64,000 nucleotides of DNA from NCBI GenBank assembly GCA_025677815.1, contig JAIXMP010000001.1:682001-746000 (forward strand). The letters are read 5' to 3'. The notes beneath the pieces are model-generated. The model saw only the letters and a list, made by a program, of their open reading frames with translations, was not told the origin of the DNA and did not search any database. Positions 38,701 through 48,171 of this stretch are shown piece after piece. Source of the DNA: Phascolomyces articulosus. Its lineage: Eukaryota; Mucoromycota; Mucoromycetes; Mucorales; Lichtheimiaceae. Made by a program: the position numbers and the translations under genes. Within the stretch, counting starts at the first letter, position 1; each line of letters starts with the position of its first letter.

Positions 38701-40237
38701 TTAAAGTTTGGAGTAGGTGGCAGGCTTCTTGGTCATAAAGGCTTCAACGGATTTGGGAATATCCTAATAACAATCATAATGACTCAGTGTGTCAATATTT
38801 TATTTTCATTTATTTCATTGTGTAGCCTATGCATGCTAAATTTCTTACCTCAGTCATAAGCATAGCACTGTTCCAAACAGCCGTATATTCCAAACCTTCA
38901 TCAACAGAATGATCGCGTGAATAGTTTAATAAATGCCTATAGAAAGAGATGTGCAAAATATGTGAGAAAAATGATAGATGTAATATTTCAATGTTGATTG
39001 ACAAAACTTACTTTGAGCTAACAACGGCGACAGGAGATTTGGATGCAATGATCTTGGCTGTCTTCAATGCGTCCTCTAGTATATAAATGTTGCGCAATTT
39101 GAATTAGTAAAAGAAACCCATAATCATTATATGATTATAGCAAAAGTAACAAACTCTACATACCAATCATTTGTTCCTTGGTATCAAAAATCTTGCTGAT
39201 AAGACCACATCGGTAAGCTTCATCGGCGTACATGCTAAAGTAAATAAAATAATAAAAAAGTTAGGGGTGTATTCTATATTAAATTATAATTCTTGATCTA
39301 TCGTCGAAACTTACTTGCGACCGGTGTAACATAATTCACGAGCTAAACTATCACTACCAATGACCTTTGGCAAACGTTGCAAAGTACCAACATCGGGAGC
39401 CAAACCCATATCAACTTCCTAAATGGTTTGTATACAAGATGGTTTTATTTTAGTCAGTTTGTTTTTTTTATGCCTAAATATTTTCCATATTATTACTCAT
39501 TTCAATATAGAATATTTTTATTTTACTTTGACGGTATAGAAAGAATCCTTGGTACCATAACGGATGTCACCAGCAGTACATAAATCAACAGCAACACCAT
39601 AAACACCGTAGTGCATGGCAACAATGACAGGTTGTGCACATTTTTCAAGAGCAGACATAGCACTTTGAAACCACTATATAATTTTAATTGGTATGACACG
39701 ATTAGTTAATATATATATAACTATTATTTATAATCAGTATATTGTCAAGAATCATATGCTTTGCCTTGATATGGTTTTGCTTAGTATAAGCTCTTCGTGC
39801 AACATCAGTATCCGCTTCACCCTTTAATAAAAAGTTGTCTTTGACTGTTCAACCCAAAAAAAAAAAAAAAAAAAAAAGCAGGAACCAACTATCAATTAGC
39901 AAAAAGTCCGATCCCATTTTTAGGATGTTGCATGGCCACTTACAATCAAGACCAGAGGTAAAAGTACGACCTGCACCAGAAAGAACAATAGCACGAATAT
40001 CCTTGTCTTGACCAAGGGCAGTGAAGCAAACGCGAATATCTTCTACTAAGCTATAATGATAATAATTATTTATATTATAAATGTTTGTTTTTGTTGGCTG
40101 TCCATTTTTTTTTCAAGAACTTACGCCTCGTTAATGGCGTTCAAACGCTTAGGACGATTAAGTTCAACGTGAGCAACACCTTCAGGGTGAATGTGAACGA
40201 GCAAGTTTTTGTATTGGTATTTAGGGCTGGAAGACAT
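38701..40237 (-). CDS. ECH1: Peroxisomal delta3,5-delta2,4-dienoyl-CoA isomerase, copy A (9 exons)
   Basis: Crotonase-fold isomerase (ECH1-like) for odd-numbered double bonds in unsaturated fatty-acid beta-oxidation; 278 aa. Exons, descending: 40237-40125, 40050-39944, 39844-39765, 39673-39527, 39418-39315, 39234-39164, 39075-39012, 38936-38849, 38763-38701. The tail SKL is a PTS1 peroxisomal signal. The ECH1 core is clear: VELNRPKRLNAIN, AIVLSGAGRTFTSGLD, GDIRYGTKDSFYTVKEVDMGL followed by VGTLQRLPKVIG, then SKSPVAVVSSKHLLNYSRDHSVDEG. The acidic residues in VDL, KEVD and PDVGT match the catalytic acids of rat ECH1. Odd points: the oxyanion loop reads YGVYGVAVDL where sister copies have GVIGAGVDL, and intron 3 has a GC donor (GCAAAG). 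First in a same-strand array with copies B, C and D. Confidence 0.9.
39856..39877. repeat. Poly-A tract in ECH1-A intron 2
   Basis: A 22-bp A run on the + strand (poly-T in the transcript), serving as a pyrimidine-rich stretch near the 3' end of intron 2. Confidence 0.85.
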
Positions 40238-40842
40238 TGTTTTTTGTTATTGTAATAAATTGAAAGAAGAAAAAAAGGCGTGAAAATTAAAATTTTATAA
40301 GAAAAAAGAAGGAAAAGAAAAAACCCCATCAAGCATAATTCATTTGTAATTGTATATCCCCTCCTTCACCCCCACATTAATCCCCCGCTTTTTTTTATTC
40401 AGCTCAGCCAATCATTACTCATTGGTCTTCTTTTCGATTTCCTTACTTTTCTCATTTTAGGTAATAAGTCACCGAATGATAAAAAATATAAACTATAGAG
40501 TTTCATGGTTTGATGTTGAATAATACAAAATAAATATACAGCTTGTTCTTGCTTAAATACTCGGATCATTTTAAACGGTCTGATAAGTATTATAATGGCT
40601 GTTCATTCTTTGGAAATTATGTTGTTTAGATTTATTCATTTTTAGAAGAAGTAGCCGATGATTTTTTATTGTGGGACAAAGAGCTGTCATTTACACCAAT
40701 TACCCTTATGTCTCGCTTCACAATTCATGCTTCGATTTATATTATTATTAACCATATATCACAAAATAGATCGGATAAGAATAAAATAATGATAATATTT
40801 TTATTTGTTGTCTAATTTTAAATAAAATGTTATTCATATTAT
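40238..40842. other. Intergenic between ECH1 copies A and B
   Basis: About 600 bp; contains the promoter of copy A (AT-rich, CCAAT-like ATTGG near 40425) and the 3' flank of copy B. No gene supported. Confidence 0.5.
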
Positions 40843-42372
40843 TCAGAGTTTGGAGTAGGTAGCAGGGGTCTTGGTAACAAAAGCTTCAACAGACTTGGGA
40901 ATATCCTAGTAACGTGAAAGTAATGATCCAGTGTATCAATACTACTTTCTCATTTATTTTCATTTTCTATGTTTAATCTTACCTCAGTCATAAGCATGGC
41001 ACTGTTCCAAACACGGGTGTATTCAAGACCTTCATCAACAGAGTGGTCACGAGAATGATTCAACAATAGCCTAATCATAAATATTGATGTTTACATGTGA
41101 GTAACTTCATATAGTATACAATTCGTACATGACATGGTAGAAATCATACTTTGAGCTAACAACAGCAACTGGTGATTTGGCAGCAATCAAACGAGCAGTC
41201 TTCAAGGCACCCTCTAAAAAATAACTATATGTTTAGTCAACGTTATTCTTGCAAATACTTTTCCTAATCTCTTCTTGCATTAAATATCAGTATTTCCTTA
41301 CCAATAAGTTGTTCTTTGTTCTCAAACACTTTGTTGACCAAACCACATTCAAGAGCTTCATCAGCATACATACTATAAAATATTACATAAATCAATAAGT
41401 TTCTGCTATTTTTTTTTTATTAAACCAATACCCATAATCCAAGTAGAAAAGTAACTTACTTGCGAGAAGTAAAACATAATTCGCGGACCAAACTAGCATT
41501 ACCAATTACTTTGGGTAAACGTTGCAAAGTACCAATATCTGCAGCAAGACCCACATCTACTTCCTACAAACCGGGTCATCCAGATAAATCAATTGATAAT
41601 TCCTCAATAATAACACAAAAAGGGGAAGAGGAGGAAGAAATTAGCATTATTACCTTGACACAAAAATATGCATCTTTGGAAGCGTAACGAATATCACCAG
41701 ATGTACATAAATCGACACCAGCACCAATAACACCATTGTGAAGACAAACAATAACAGGCTTGGGACATTTTTCAAGTGATGAAACCGAAGCTTGGAACCA
41801 CTATAATCATCATCCACAATTAGTATACAATTAATGACCTACCATTCCATTTCAGTTCATGAGAAAAGTCGTGCTATAATTACTTTAAGTTGTTGTTGTC
41901 TAGTATAGGCTTGTCTAGCAACATCCAAATCCCCATCAATTGTGTCCTTGAAAGGTCCTTCCATCACTGTTATTATGAATTAATAATAATAAAAATGTAG
42001 GCACATTAGTACATTAATCGAAATATACACTATTGTTCTGTAACGGTCATTTATACAACTTACAATCCAAACCTGCGGTAAACATACGACCGCTCCCGGA
42101 AAGTACAACTGCACGAATGTCACTGTCGCTACTAATATCTGTGAAAACTTGAAGAATATCACGAACCATACTATAAAAAACACATACACAATTTATGATG
42201 TCAGCTGTTTGTTACATACCAAAATAATATGCCGGAATATATTTCCCAGGGATATAACTTACGGGTAGTTGAATGCATTCAAACTTTTGGGGCGATTGAG
42301 TTCGACATGGGCGACACCATCAGGATGTACCTGAACTTTGACTGCTTCGTATTCGTACTTTGGAGAAGACAT
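40843..42372 (-). CDS. ECH1: Peroxisomal delta3,5-delta2,4-dienoyl-CoA isomerase, copy B (9 exons)
   Basis: 278 aa, the same nine-exon layout as copy A; eight of nine exons are equal in length or within 3 bp. Exons, descending: 42372-42263, 42170-42064, 41966-41884, 41800-41654, 41563-41460, 41372-41302, 41213-41150, 41070-40983, 40905-40843. All introns are GT-AG. Conserved core: HVELNRPKSLNAFNYP, AVVLSGSGRMFTAGLD, NGVIGAGVDLCTSGDIRY, KEVDVGLAADIGTLQRLPK and the RDHSVDEGLEY signature, ending TYSKL (PTS1). The oxyanion loop is closer to the family than in copy A, so this is a good candidate for the ancestral, fully active copy. It lies 605 bp upstream of copy A on the same strand, consistent with tandem duplication. 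Confidence 0.93.
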
Positions 42373-42486
42373 GATTATTTAAGGAATAGGAAGGGAAAAA
42401 AAGTAATAAATTAATTAAGAGAAGAAGAAAAAGAAAAAAAAAAAGTAAAAAGATTCAGATCCCCACGTATTATAAGAGCATTTGTC

Positions 42487-42517
<31 letters not shown>

Positions 42518-43421
42518 CTGTATTAATCATGTTGCCCCGCTTTGCCAAAAGCGTTATGTTCAACTTTTTTGCATTTTTTCCTTGTGAAAATTTAAAGGCA
42601 TTCAGCCAAGTTCCTCTTGACCAATCAATCTGTTTGCTTGTTTCTATGTAACGAACAGGATGGAATTTCTCTTCACTTGCTATTTATAGGACAAAATGCC
42701 CGTTGAATAAGCCAATGAATGGAGTGTCAATTTTACACAAGAATATATTTGATAGATATTGTACATATAAGATAAACCTTGCTGATTATGAAAAAGAGTG
42801 GGGGAAGACGAGATAATGGAAAAAGAAAAGCATAAAAAAAATTTAATACGTGAATATATTTGTGTTGATAGGTAACATGTAACACAGATTTTAATCGCAT
42901 TGTAATACTTTTTTAAAGTTATGTTTGACAAGTAATGTCAATATTTATTTTCTACTTTTAGCAGCAATTATCCAACAAGAAGGCTTACATATAACAAATT
43001 CACGCAATGTATCGATTTATACTTAGTCAGTAAGTAGATTCATGATTATTATAAAAATCGTGGGAAAAGAACTGACAAAGAATATCAAATTTAAAAGGGT
43101 TAACGAACTCATACGCTAGCTTACCACACTGGTGCGACAACTGTCCTGCAATGCACAGGAACATAATCTTTCGTCGTGGTGGTGGGCTGTTTAGAGATAA
43201 GATCCTATTCGGCATGAACCAAACTATATCGTCATCATAAAGTTTAAAACATGTAAAGTAAGCAATAACAAGATATTAAAGGACATAGATAATGAAGAAA
43301 TGGTGTAAATTATACACAAATAAATGAGAAAAGTCATGATTAGAAAATAATTTATTGTATATAGAATAAAAAAATTCTTATATTTTATAGACGAGGAATT
43401 GTTTCCTAGAGAAAAAACGGT
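42373..43421. other. Intergenic between ECH1 copy B and pseudogene C
   Basis: About 1 kb, AT-rich, with a 25-bp poly-A run (42493-42517). A CAAC/GTTG-rich patch at 43110-43200 is less AT-rich, but no coding or RNA gene could be recognised. Confidence 0.5.
42493..42517. repeat. Poly-A tract
   Basis: A 25-bp uninterrupted A run upstream of ECH1 copy B. Confidence 0.9.
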
Positions 43422-43995
43422 TTAGAGTTTAGCGTACGTTACTGGTGTTTTGGTAATAAAGGCTTCAACTGATTTTGGAATATCCTATGATGAATGAAAA
43501 AAAAAGTTTAATAATATATGATGATGATAATAATGAATAACCCTATTGCCGTTAATGATATAATCTACCTCAGTCATAAGCATGGTGCTATATATTTCAA
43601 ACGCGAGTTTATTCAAGACTTCATCAACGCTATGAGCACGCTAATAATTCAATAAATGCCTTTAAAAATTAAATAGAAAAAACTATAACATGAGATATCT
43701 TTATACATATTGTAATGGCATCACCAGGTTCAATGACGAGTATAAAAGAATTTGTATCTGTCGTACGTAGTAGCAGTTTCTTTGTGGTGACAACTGCAAG
43801 TGGAGACTTGCTGGCGATTTAATAATAATACTATATAGTTCTTTTAATTTGATAGTACAAAGTACTACTTTTTTATTTAAACTATGCTATTATTTACCCT
43901 GGGCTGAAACTATTTAATTTGTCAGGTCATTATAATTGAACGTGAGCTACACCATCAGGATATATCTTAACCTTCAATGTTTTGTATTGATAAGA
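43422..43995 (-). pseudogene. Dienoyl-CoA isomerase pseudogene, copy C
   Basis: Degraded ECH1 copy in the same orientation as A, B and D. The last exon (43484-43422) is intact in length (63 bp) and frame, ends TYAKL (an AKL PTS1), and follows a TAG acceptor. The next exon upstream (about 43658-43572) still aligns with the RDHSVDEGLEY exon but carries several stops and indels. A fragment at about 43785-43825 encodes ASKSPLAVVTTK. A 5' remnant at 43934-43995 encodes YQYKTLKVKIYPDGVAHVQL and lacks the start codon. The middle exons (active-site region) are missing. Compressing a roughly 1.5-kb gene into 0.57 kb implies large internal deletion. Confidence 0.85.
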
Positions 43996-44323
43996 AAAAG
44001 AGAAGTTGATAACTCAACGGCCAAGTACTAACCCGTATTATTATTTGATATGTGCATAGTCTGGTGCTCTGATGAATATTAGTCATTGTTTCTTTTCAAG
44101 TGTTTCTATTGCTCTCATGCATATTTGTTTATGCGCATTATCTAACCCCTTTTAGTAGCAATATATTTGTTAGAATAAACGAATTCTTATGTTGTTATAT
44201 ACGAATAATTCCATTATTTTGTTTGAAATCAGAAGCCAGCTCTTTTTATTTCATAAAATCATCATGATATAACCATATAATAATTCTGACTCGACGATCG
44301 ATGGATGTAAATCATCATTATAT

Positions 44324-44351
44324 AGTAGTAGTAGTAGTAGCAGTAGTAGTA
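44324..44351. repeat. (AGT)n trinucleotide repeat
   Basis: About nine AGT units with one CAG interruption. Confidence 0.85.
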
Positions 44352-44461
44352 CGAAACATCGAAAAGTTGAAGTTTCGCCCCGATTCCTAAAGTTTATATA
44401 GTCTTGTTTGACAAGCTTGAAAAAGTTTTAAATCATGTAAATGTAGTTGAAATACGTTTAT

Positions 44462-44775
44462 ATTGGGGATGGGCCAAGGTAAGTTGAAGTTGCATTTTGC
44501 AAATCTTCAAGTTCATTATTGTTGACTCAGTATTTCAATAAATGCAGCAAAGTTGATTGGAGTTGAAGTTGTAGAACTCATGCATTTTTGTTTATTTTTG
44601 ACCATATTTGACCAATGAGGTCATTTCTTCCCTACTTCTCTTGCTTTTTTTCAACTTTTATACGTGAGAGGATGGTTCACAATTAAAATATTCAACTTTA
44701 CTCTCATTCACGCGGTTTTTTATTCCACGAAGTTGCAAAATGGAACTCCAACTTATTACTGTGTTCCACCCTAAT
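44462..44775. mobile_element. Candidate MITE with imperfect ~40-bp terminal inverted repeats
   Basis: The left end reads ATTGGGGATGGG, then GTAAGTTGAAGTTGCATTTTGCAA. The right end, reverse-complemented, reads ATTAGGGTGGAA, then AGTTGGAGTTCCATTTTGCAA. The two share order and spacing over about 40 bp with scattered mismatches. The 310-bp interior has no coding capacity and repeats GTTGAAGTTG. No clear target duplication was found, so the class is unknown. Confidence 0.5.
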
Positions 44776-46416
44776 GCTATTTACAAGGAAACAAGTTGAG
44801 GCACGATAGGACGAATACGTATATCCTCATATGGAGTATGCGGTCTAGAATAGATCAACTTTACTTCGTATATAGCAGAGATAAATTTAAATGTCTGTCG
44901 CTCAAACCACTATTAGACTTTGGTATGTCAATGTTGTTCCAAAACGGAAATCGCTATATATTTTTGTATTTTGCCACACTATTAAAAAATTGATAGGTTG
45001 ACATCCCAAGTAAAAGAAGTGTTTTGAAGTAAAAAATATTGGTCTATTCAAAAAGGCTTGCACCACCATATTACTAAGATATGTATTACCAGCAGGTATC
45101 CCATGCCATCGAAAATTTTATGTCGTTTTTATTATCATAATCAGAAAAAATTATGTTGATAGGCGATGATTATCTAAGTATTAAAGGAGATACTTGGTTG
45201 CTATAAGATGCATTCTATGAATCTTTGTGCTAGAAAATACCCTGATATGTAAAGTTGTAGTCATCGTATTGATGATATAACAGAAATGTCTTCCATTATG
45301 TAAATCTATGAGTTTTTTCTTAAAAAAATTCAATTTATTACATTCATAGGTTTGTCACAATGCAAGATGTATTTTATACCCTTAATCGTTTATAACATAA
45401 GAATAAAAAAGTAAGGTTTATTCTTGCCAAGAATATAAAAAATTGACCCATATGGCATGGCACGATATACCCTCCATTTAATGTCAAATATGAGGGTATC
45501 ATAGTGACAAATAGATATATAAGATGCTGCTGTAACACTGATATTGGTTTATATCCATCATTATGAAATATGAATACCTATTGGTATAATCTTCTATTGT
45601 TTATTGTTATGGTGTTGGGTCGTTTCAGGATAATATATCTGGTCGTATATAAAAAAATGAATCATTGTTAATAAATCATAAGAATTATATATACATACTT
45701 AATTACGTGCTTTATAGCATAAAGAAAACGGATATCTTATTAATGTACATGCAAAATGATAGTGCCCGGACAATTAATATCTCCGGTACCGTGCGATTTT
45801 CACACGATAAGAAATTGACATATTTTCTTGACCTTTACTTTTTTTTTCCATAATTGATTGCGGTACGTGTCTTCGTTGTGTTTATTATAAAAATTCATAT
45901 GACAATTGGGCATTCATCATATTTTTTTTTTGTACATATGTACTCTTAATGATTCGCATACTTGATAATACAGTACTTTTGAAGAAAAATAGAACGTTCG
46001 TCTTCCTCTTCTTTCATCTTGGGTACGTATATTACGGTTAAGGATAAAGTACATCATTATTTAATAGTTAAGTATATCCGTGGTGTTATCTTTAAGAAAT
46101 AAATAGAGGGAGAGAAGAGAGATATAAAGAAGTAGTATTGCTGGGTATGTTTATTTTTGGGCAGTTTCCTTTACCTTCAGCGTTTTTAAGTAAAATAAAT
46201 CCTTTCCAGCCACTTTTATTGTCTTCATTTTTCCCCATTTCCGATTTTTTGGTGGTATCATGGGATTGATGAAAATATATTATTAAAATTTTATCTATTA
46301 ATCATTTTTTATAAATATGGATGAAATATAATGCTTTGGGAATCTGTATCATTACAACAAACATGGTTAAAAAAACTGGATATACCATATAATGGTAAAT
46401 ATTTTTTTTATGTTTT

Positions 46417-48171
46417 TTATTCAATAATAAATTCTTTCACATCATCATGACAATGCTGATCAAACACAGTTTTTACTATCTCTTCAGAATTATCTGTAAC
46501 GACATTATCTCGTCCGATACAATGATTCCAATGAAACGTTGAATTGTTGGTTTCTACGCCGTCTCCAAGAATGTAAATTCCGATTGCTTTGTAATGACCT
46601 CCTGTATTACTATTGTTGATACCGAACGAGCATTCACCAAAAACAGGAAGGAAATAAGTACTATTGAACCCATTAGCTACAAACCCGCGACGACCAACTT
46701 GTTTATGAGAAGGTCCTTTTGAATCAAGTAAAATGGGGAGTACAAAACATTCATCATAATCTTCTGTCAATGAGAGCGGTCTGAGCTGAGTAAGTGGAAA
46801 ACCTTGACGATAATGGTAATGGGTGGCAAAGGAATTCGACCATATTTTTGTGTTTGAAAACCATTCAGTTAAAATAGTTTCTTTATCTGCTGTGATCAAA
46901 TTTGTCCACTGTCCGTTGAGCTTGGCAGATTTGATTTGTTTCATTTGGTTGGCATGATATGCATGATCAATCGTATTGGGATCTGATCTCGAAAAACACC
47001 CATAATCATAGGGTTTAATGTGTATTTTCCAGTAATATCGAGTCGTTATGTGCATTTGCATCCTGTCATCGATACAGAGTGGTGTATTTAGTAAGGTAGT
47101 AGTAGTAGTGACCCGGTAGAGAGAATGTTTTCCCCTTGCACCAGACCATGAAGGCAAGTTAAAATCACGCATCATATTTTCTGTTACTTGACGAGGTCTT
47201 CCAGAAGGAAACAAACTCGATCCAAAACACAATATAGAATGGTCAACTGTCGCAATGTGTCGATAAAAATCATTAAATAGTGTTTGAACTGGTGCCTTAT
47301 AACTGGTATTGATGTGCTCAAACATGCCAGGGAAAACATTGGCCAAAGATAAAATAATATCATGGTGTTTTGTACTGGTGCGAAAATGAGCTTCTTGAAG
47401 TGCTTGGTTAACAGTGCCCCTCCCGTTCCCTTGATTAGCAAAGTCAAGTAACGAGGTTGACAAGTTGTTGACACCCGTTGGAACATCACAGCTATAAAGA
47501 CTTGTTTGCCAAAAGTTTGTATTTATACCTACTATCAACATTCTCCTGCTGACCATGATTTCTTCCAGCGTCCAGCTACGTTTCCACCATTTTGATTCCA
47601 GTATGGCTTCGATTGCACGTGCTCTTGCATTGGTACCATGCTGTGGGTGTTCAATTTCAAAATCCTGCGGATCCACAACATGAACTTCAGGTACAAAAGC
47701 GACAGTGTAGCACGCATTGCTATAAATATTATGCATTTCCTTGATTTCCTTGATTTTGGCTTTTGGTTCGAGTTGATTGATGCATATTTTGTCATACCAC
47801 AAGTATTCAATCTTGAAATCTTCACAGAGTTGTTTCAAAAACTCTGCGTAAGTCCCGAGTCTCATTTCATCCTCGTGAAATTCGTTGTTGGTAGAAGGAT
47901 AATCCTGTGTAATAATAAGATTCCCTTTGTTGTCGATACAATCATATTCACCACTACCGTCGTTTTTTTTCACAATATCACCAGATTGCTCCCAACAGTA
48001 TGAGATCGTACAATAACCCTCTTTGACTCCCTTGCCTGGGACTTTTTTCCATTCAGAAACTTTCACGAGCCAAGTAGGACGAAACTTTCCACTGGTCGCG
48101 CTAAGTCGATATTGAGATGTATTCTCCAAATCTAATGACCTTTGGTTTCTGCAGTATATAATGTTCACCAT
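46417..48171 (-). CDS. HET-domain (heterokaryon incompatibility-like) protein 2, single exon
   Basis: Intronless 584-aa protein, unusual beside its intron-rich neighbours. HET motifs: EGYCTISYCWEQSGDI (about 51-66), IEYLWYDKICINQ (about 121-133), KEIKEMHNIYSNACYTVAFVPEV, and KWWKRSWTLEEIMVSRRMLIVG (about 183-204). The N-terminal FRPTWLVKVSEWKKVPG aligns with the spliced N-terminus of HET protein 1, and the C-terminal HYKAIGIYILGDG with its YYKAIGVCVVE, so the two are paralogs that have diverged strongly. The C-terminal 350 residues have no domain I recognise. It sits between an ECH1 pseudogene and a dehydrogenase gene. A role in allorecognition or programmed cell death is an inference from ascomycete HET proteins. 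Confidence 0.8.
   Translation of the reverse strand: MVNIIYCRNQRSLDLENTSQYRLSATSGKFRPTWLVKVSEWKKVPGKGVKEGYCTISYCWEQSGDIVKKNDGSGEYDCIDNKGNLIITQDYPSTNNEFHEDEMRLGTYAEFLKQLCEDFKIEYLWYDKICINQLEPKAKIKEIKEMHNIYSNACYTVAFVPEVHVVDPQDFEIEHPQHGTNARARAIEAILESKWWKRSWTLEEIMVSRRMLIVGINTNFWQTSLYSCDVPTGVNNLSTSLLDFANQGNGRGTVNQALQEAHFRTSTKHHDIILSLANVFPGMFEHINTSYKAPVQTLFNDFYRHIATVDHSILCFGSSLFPSGRPRQVTENMMRDFNLPSWSGARGKHSLYRVTTTTTLLNTPLCIDDRMQMHITTRYYWKIHIKPYDYGCFSRSDPNTIDHAYHANQMKQIKSAKLNGQWTNLITADKETILTEWFSNTKIWSNSFATHYHYRQGFPLTQLRPLSLTEDYDECFVLPILLDSKGPSHKQVGRRGFVANGFNSTYFLPVFGECSFGINNSNTGGHYKAIGIYILGDGVETNNSTFHWNHCIGRDNVVTDNSEEIVKTVFDQHCHDDVKEFIIE

Larger units (their letters stand above)
43996..46416. other. 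2.4 kb gene-poor region in the accessory island
   Basis: AT-rich, without a credible coding frame. It contains an (AGT)n microsatellite (44324-44351), a candidate inverted-repeat element (44462-44775) and otherwise unremarkable sequence up to the HET-like gene end. Confidence 0.5.

Noticed and set aside
43027..43215. Minus-strand 62-codon frame in a less AT-rich patch
   Set aside because: No recognisable motif, and no splice-supported extension. The patch also does not fold into a tRNA with a normal T-loop motif.
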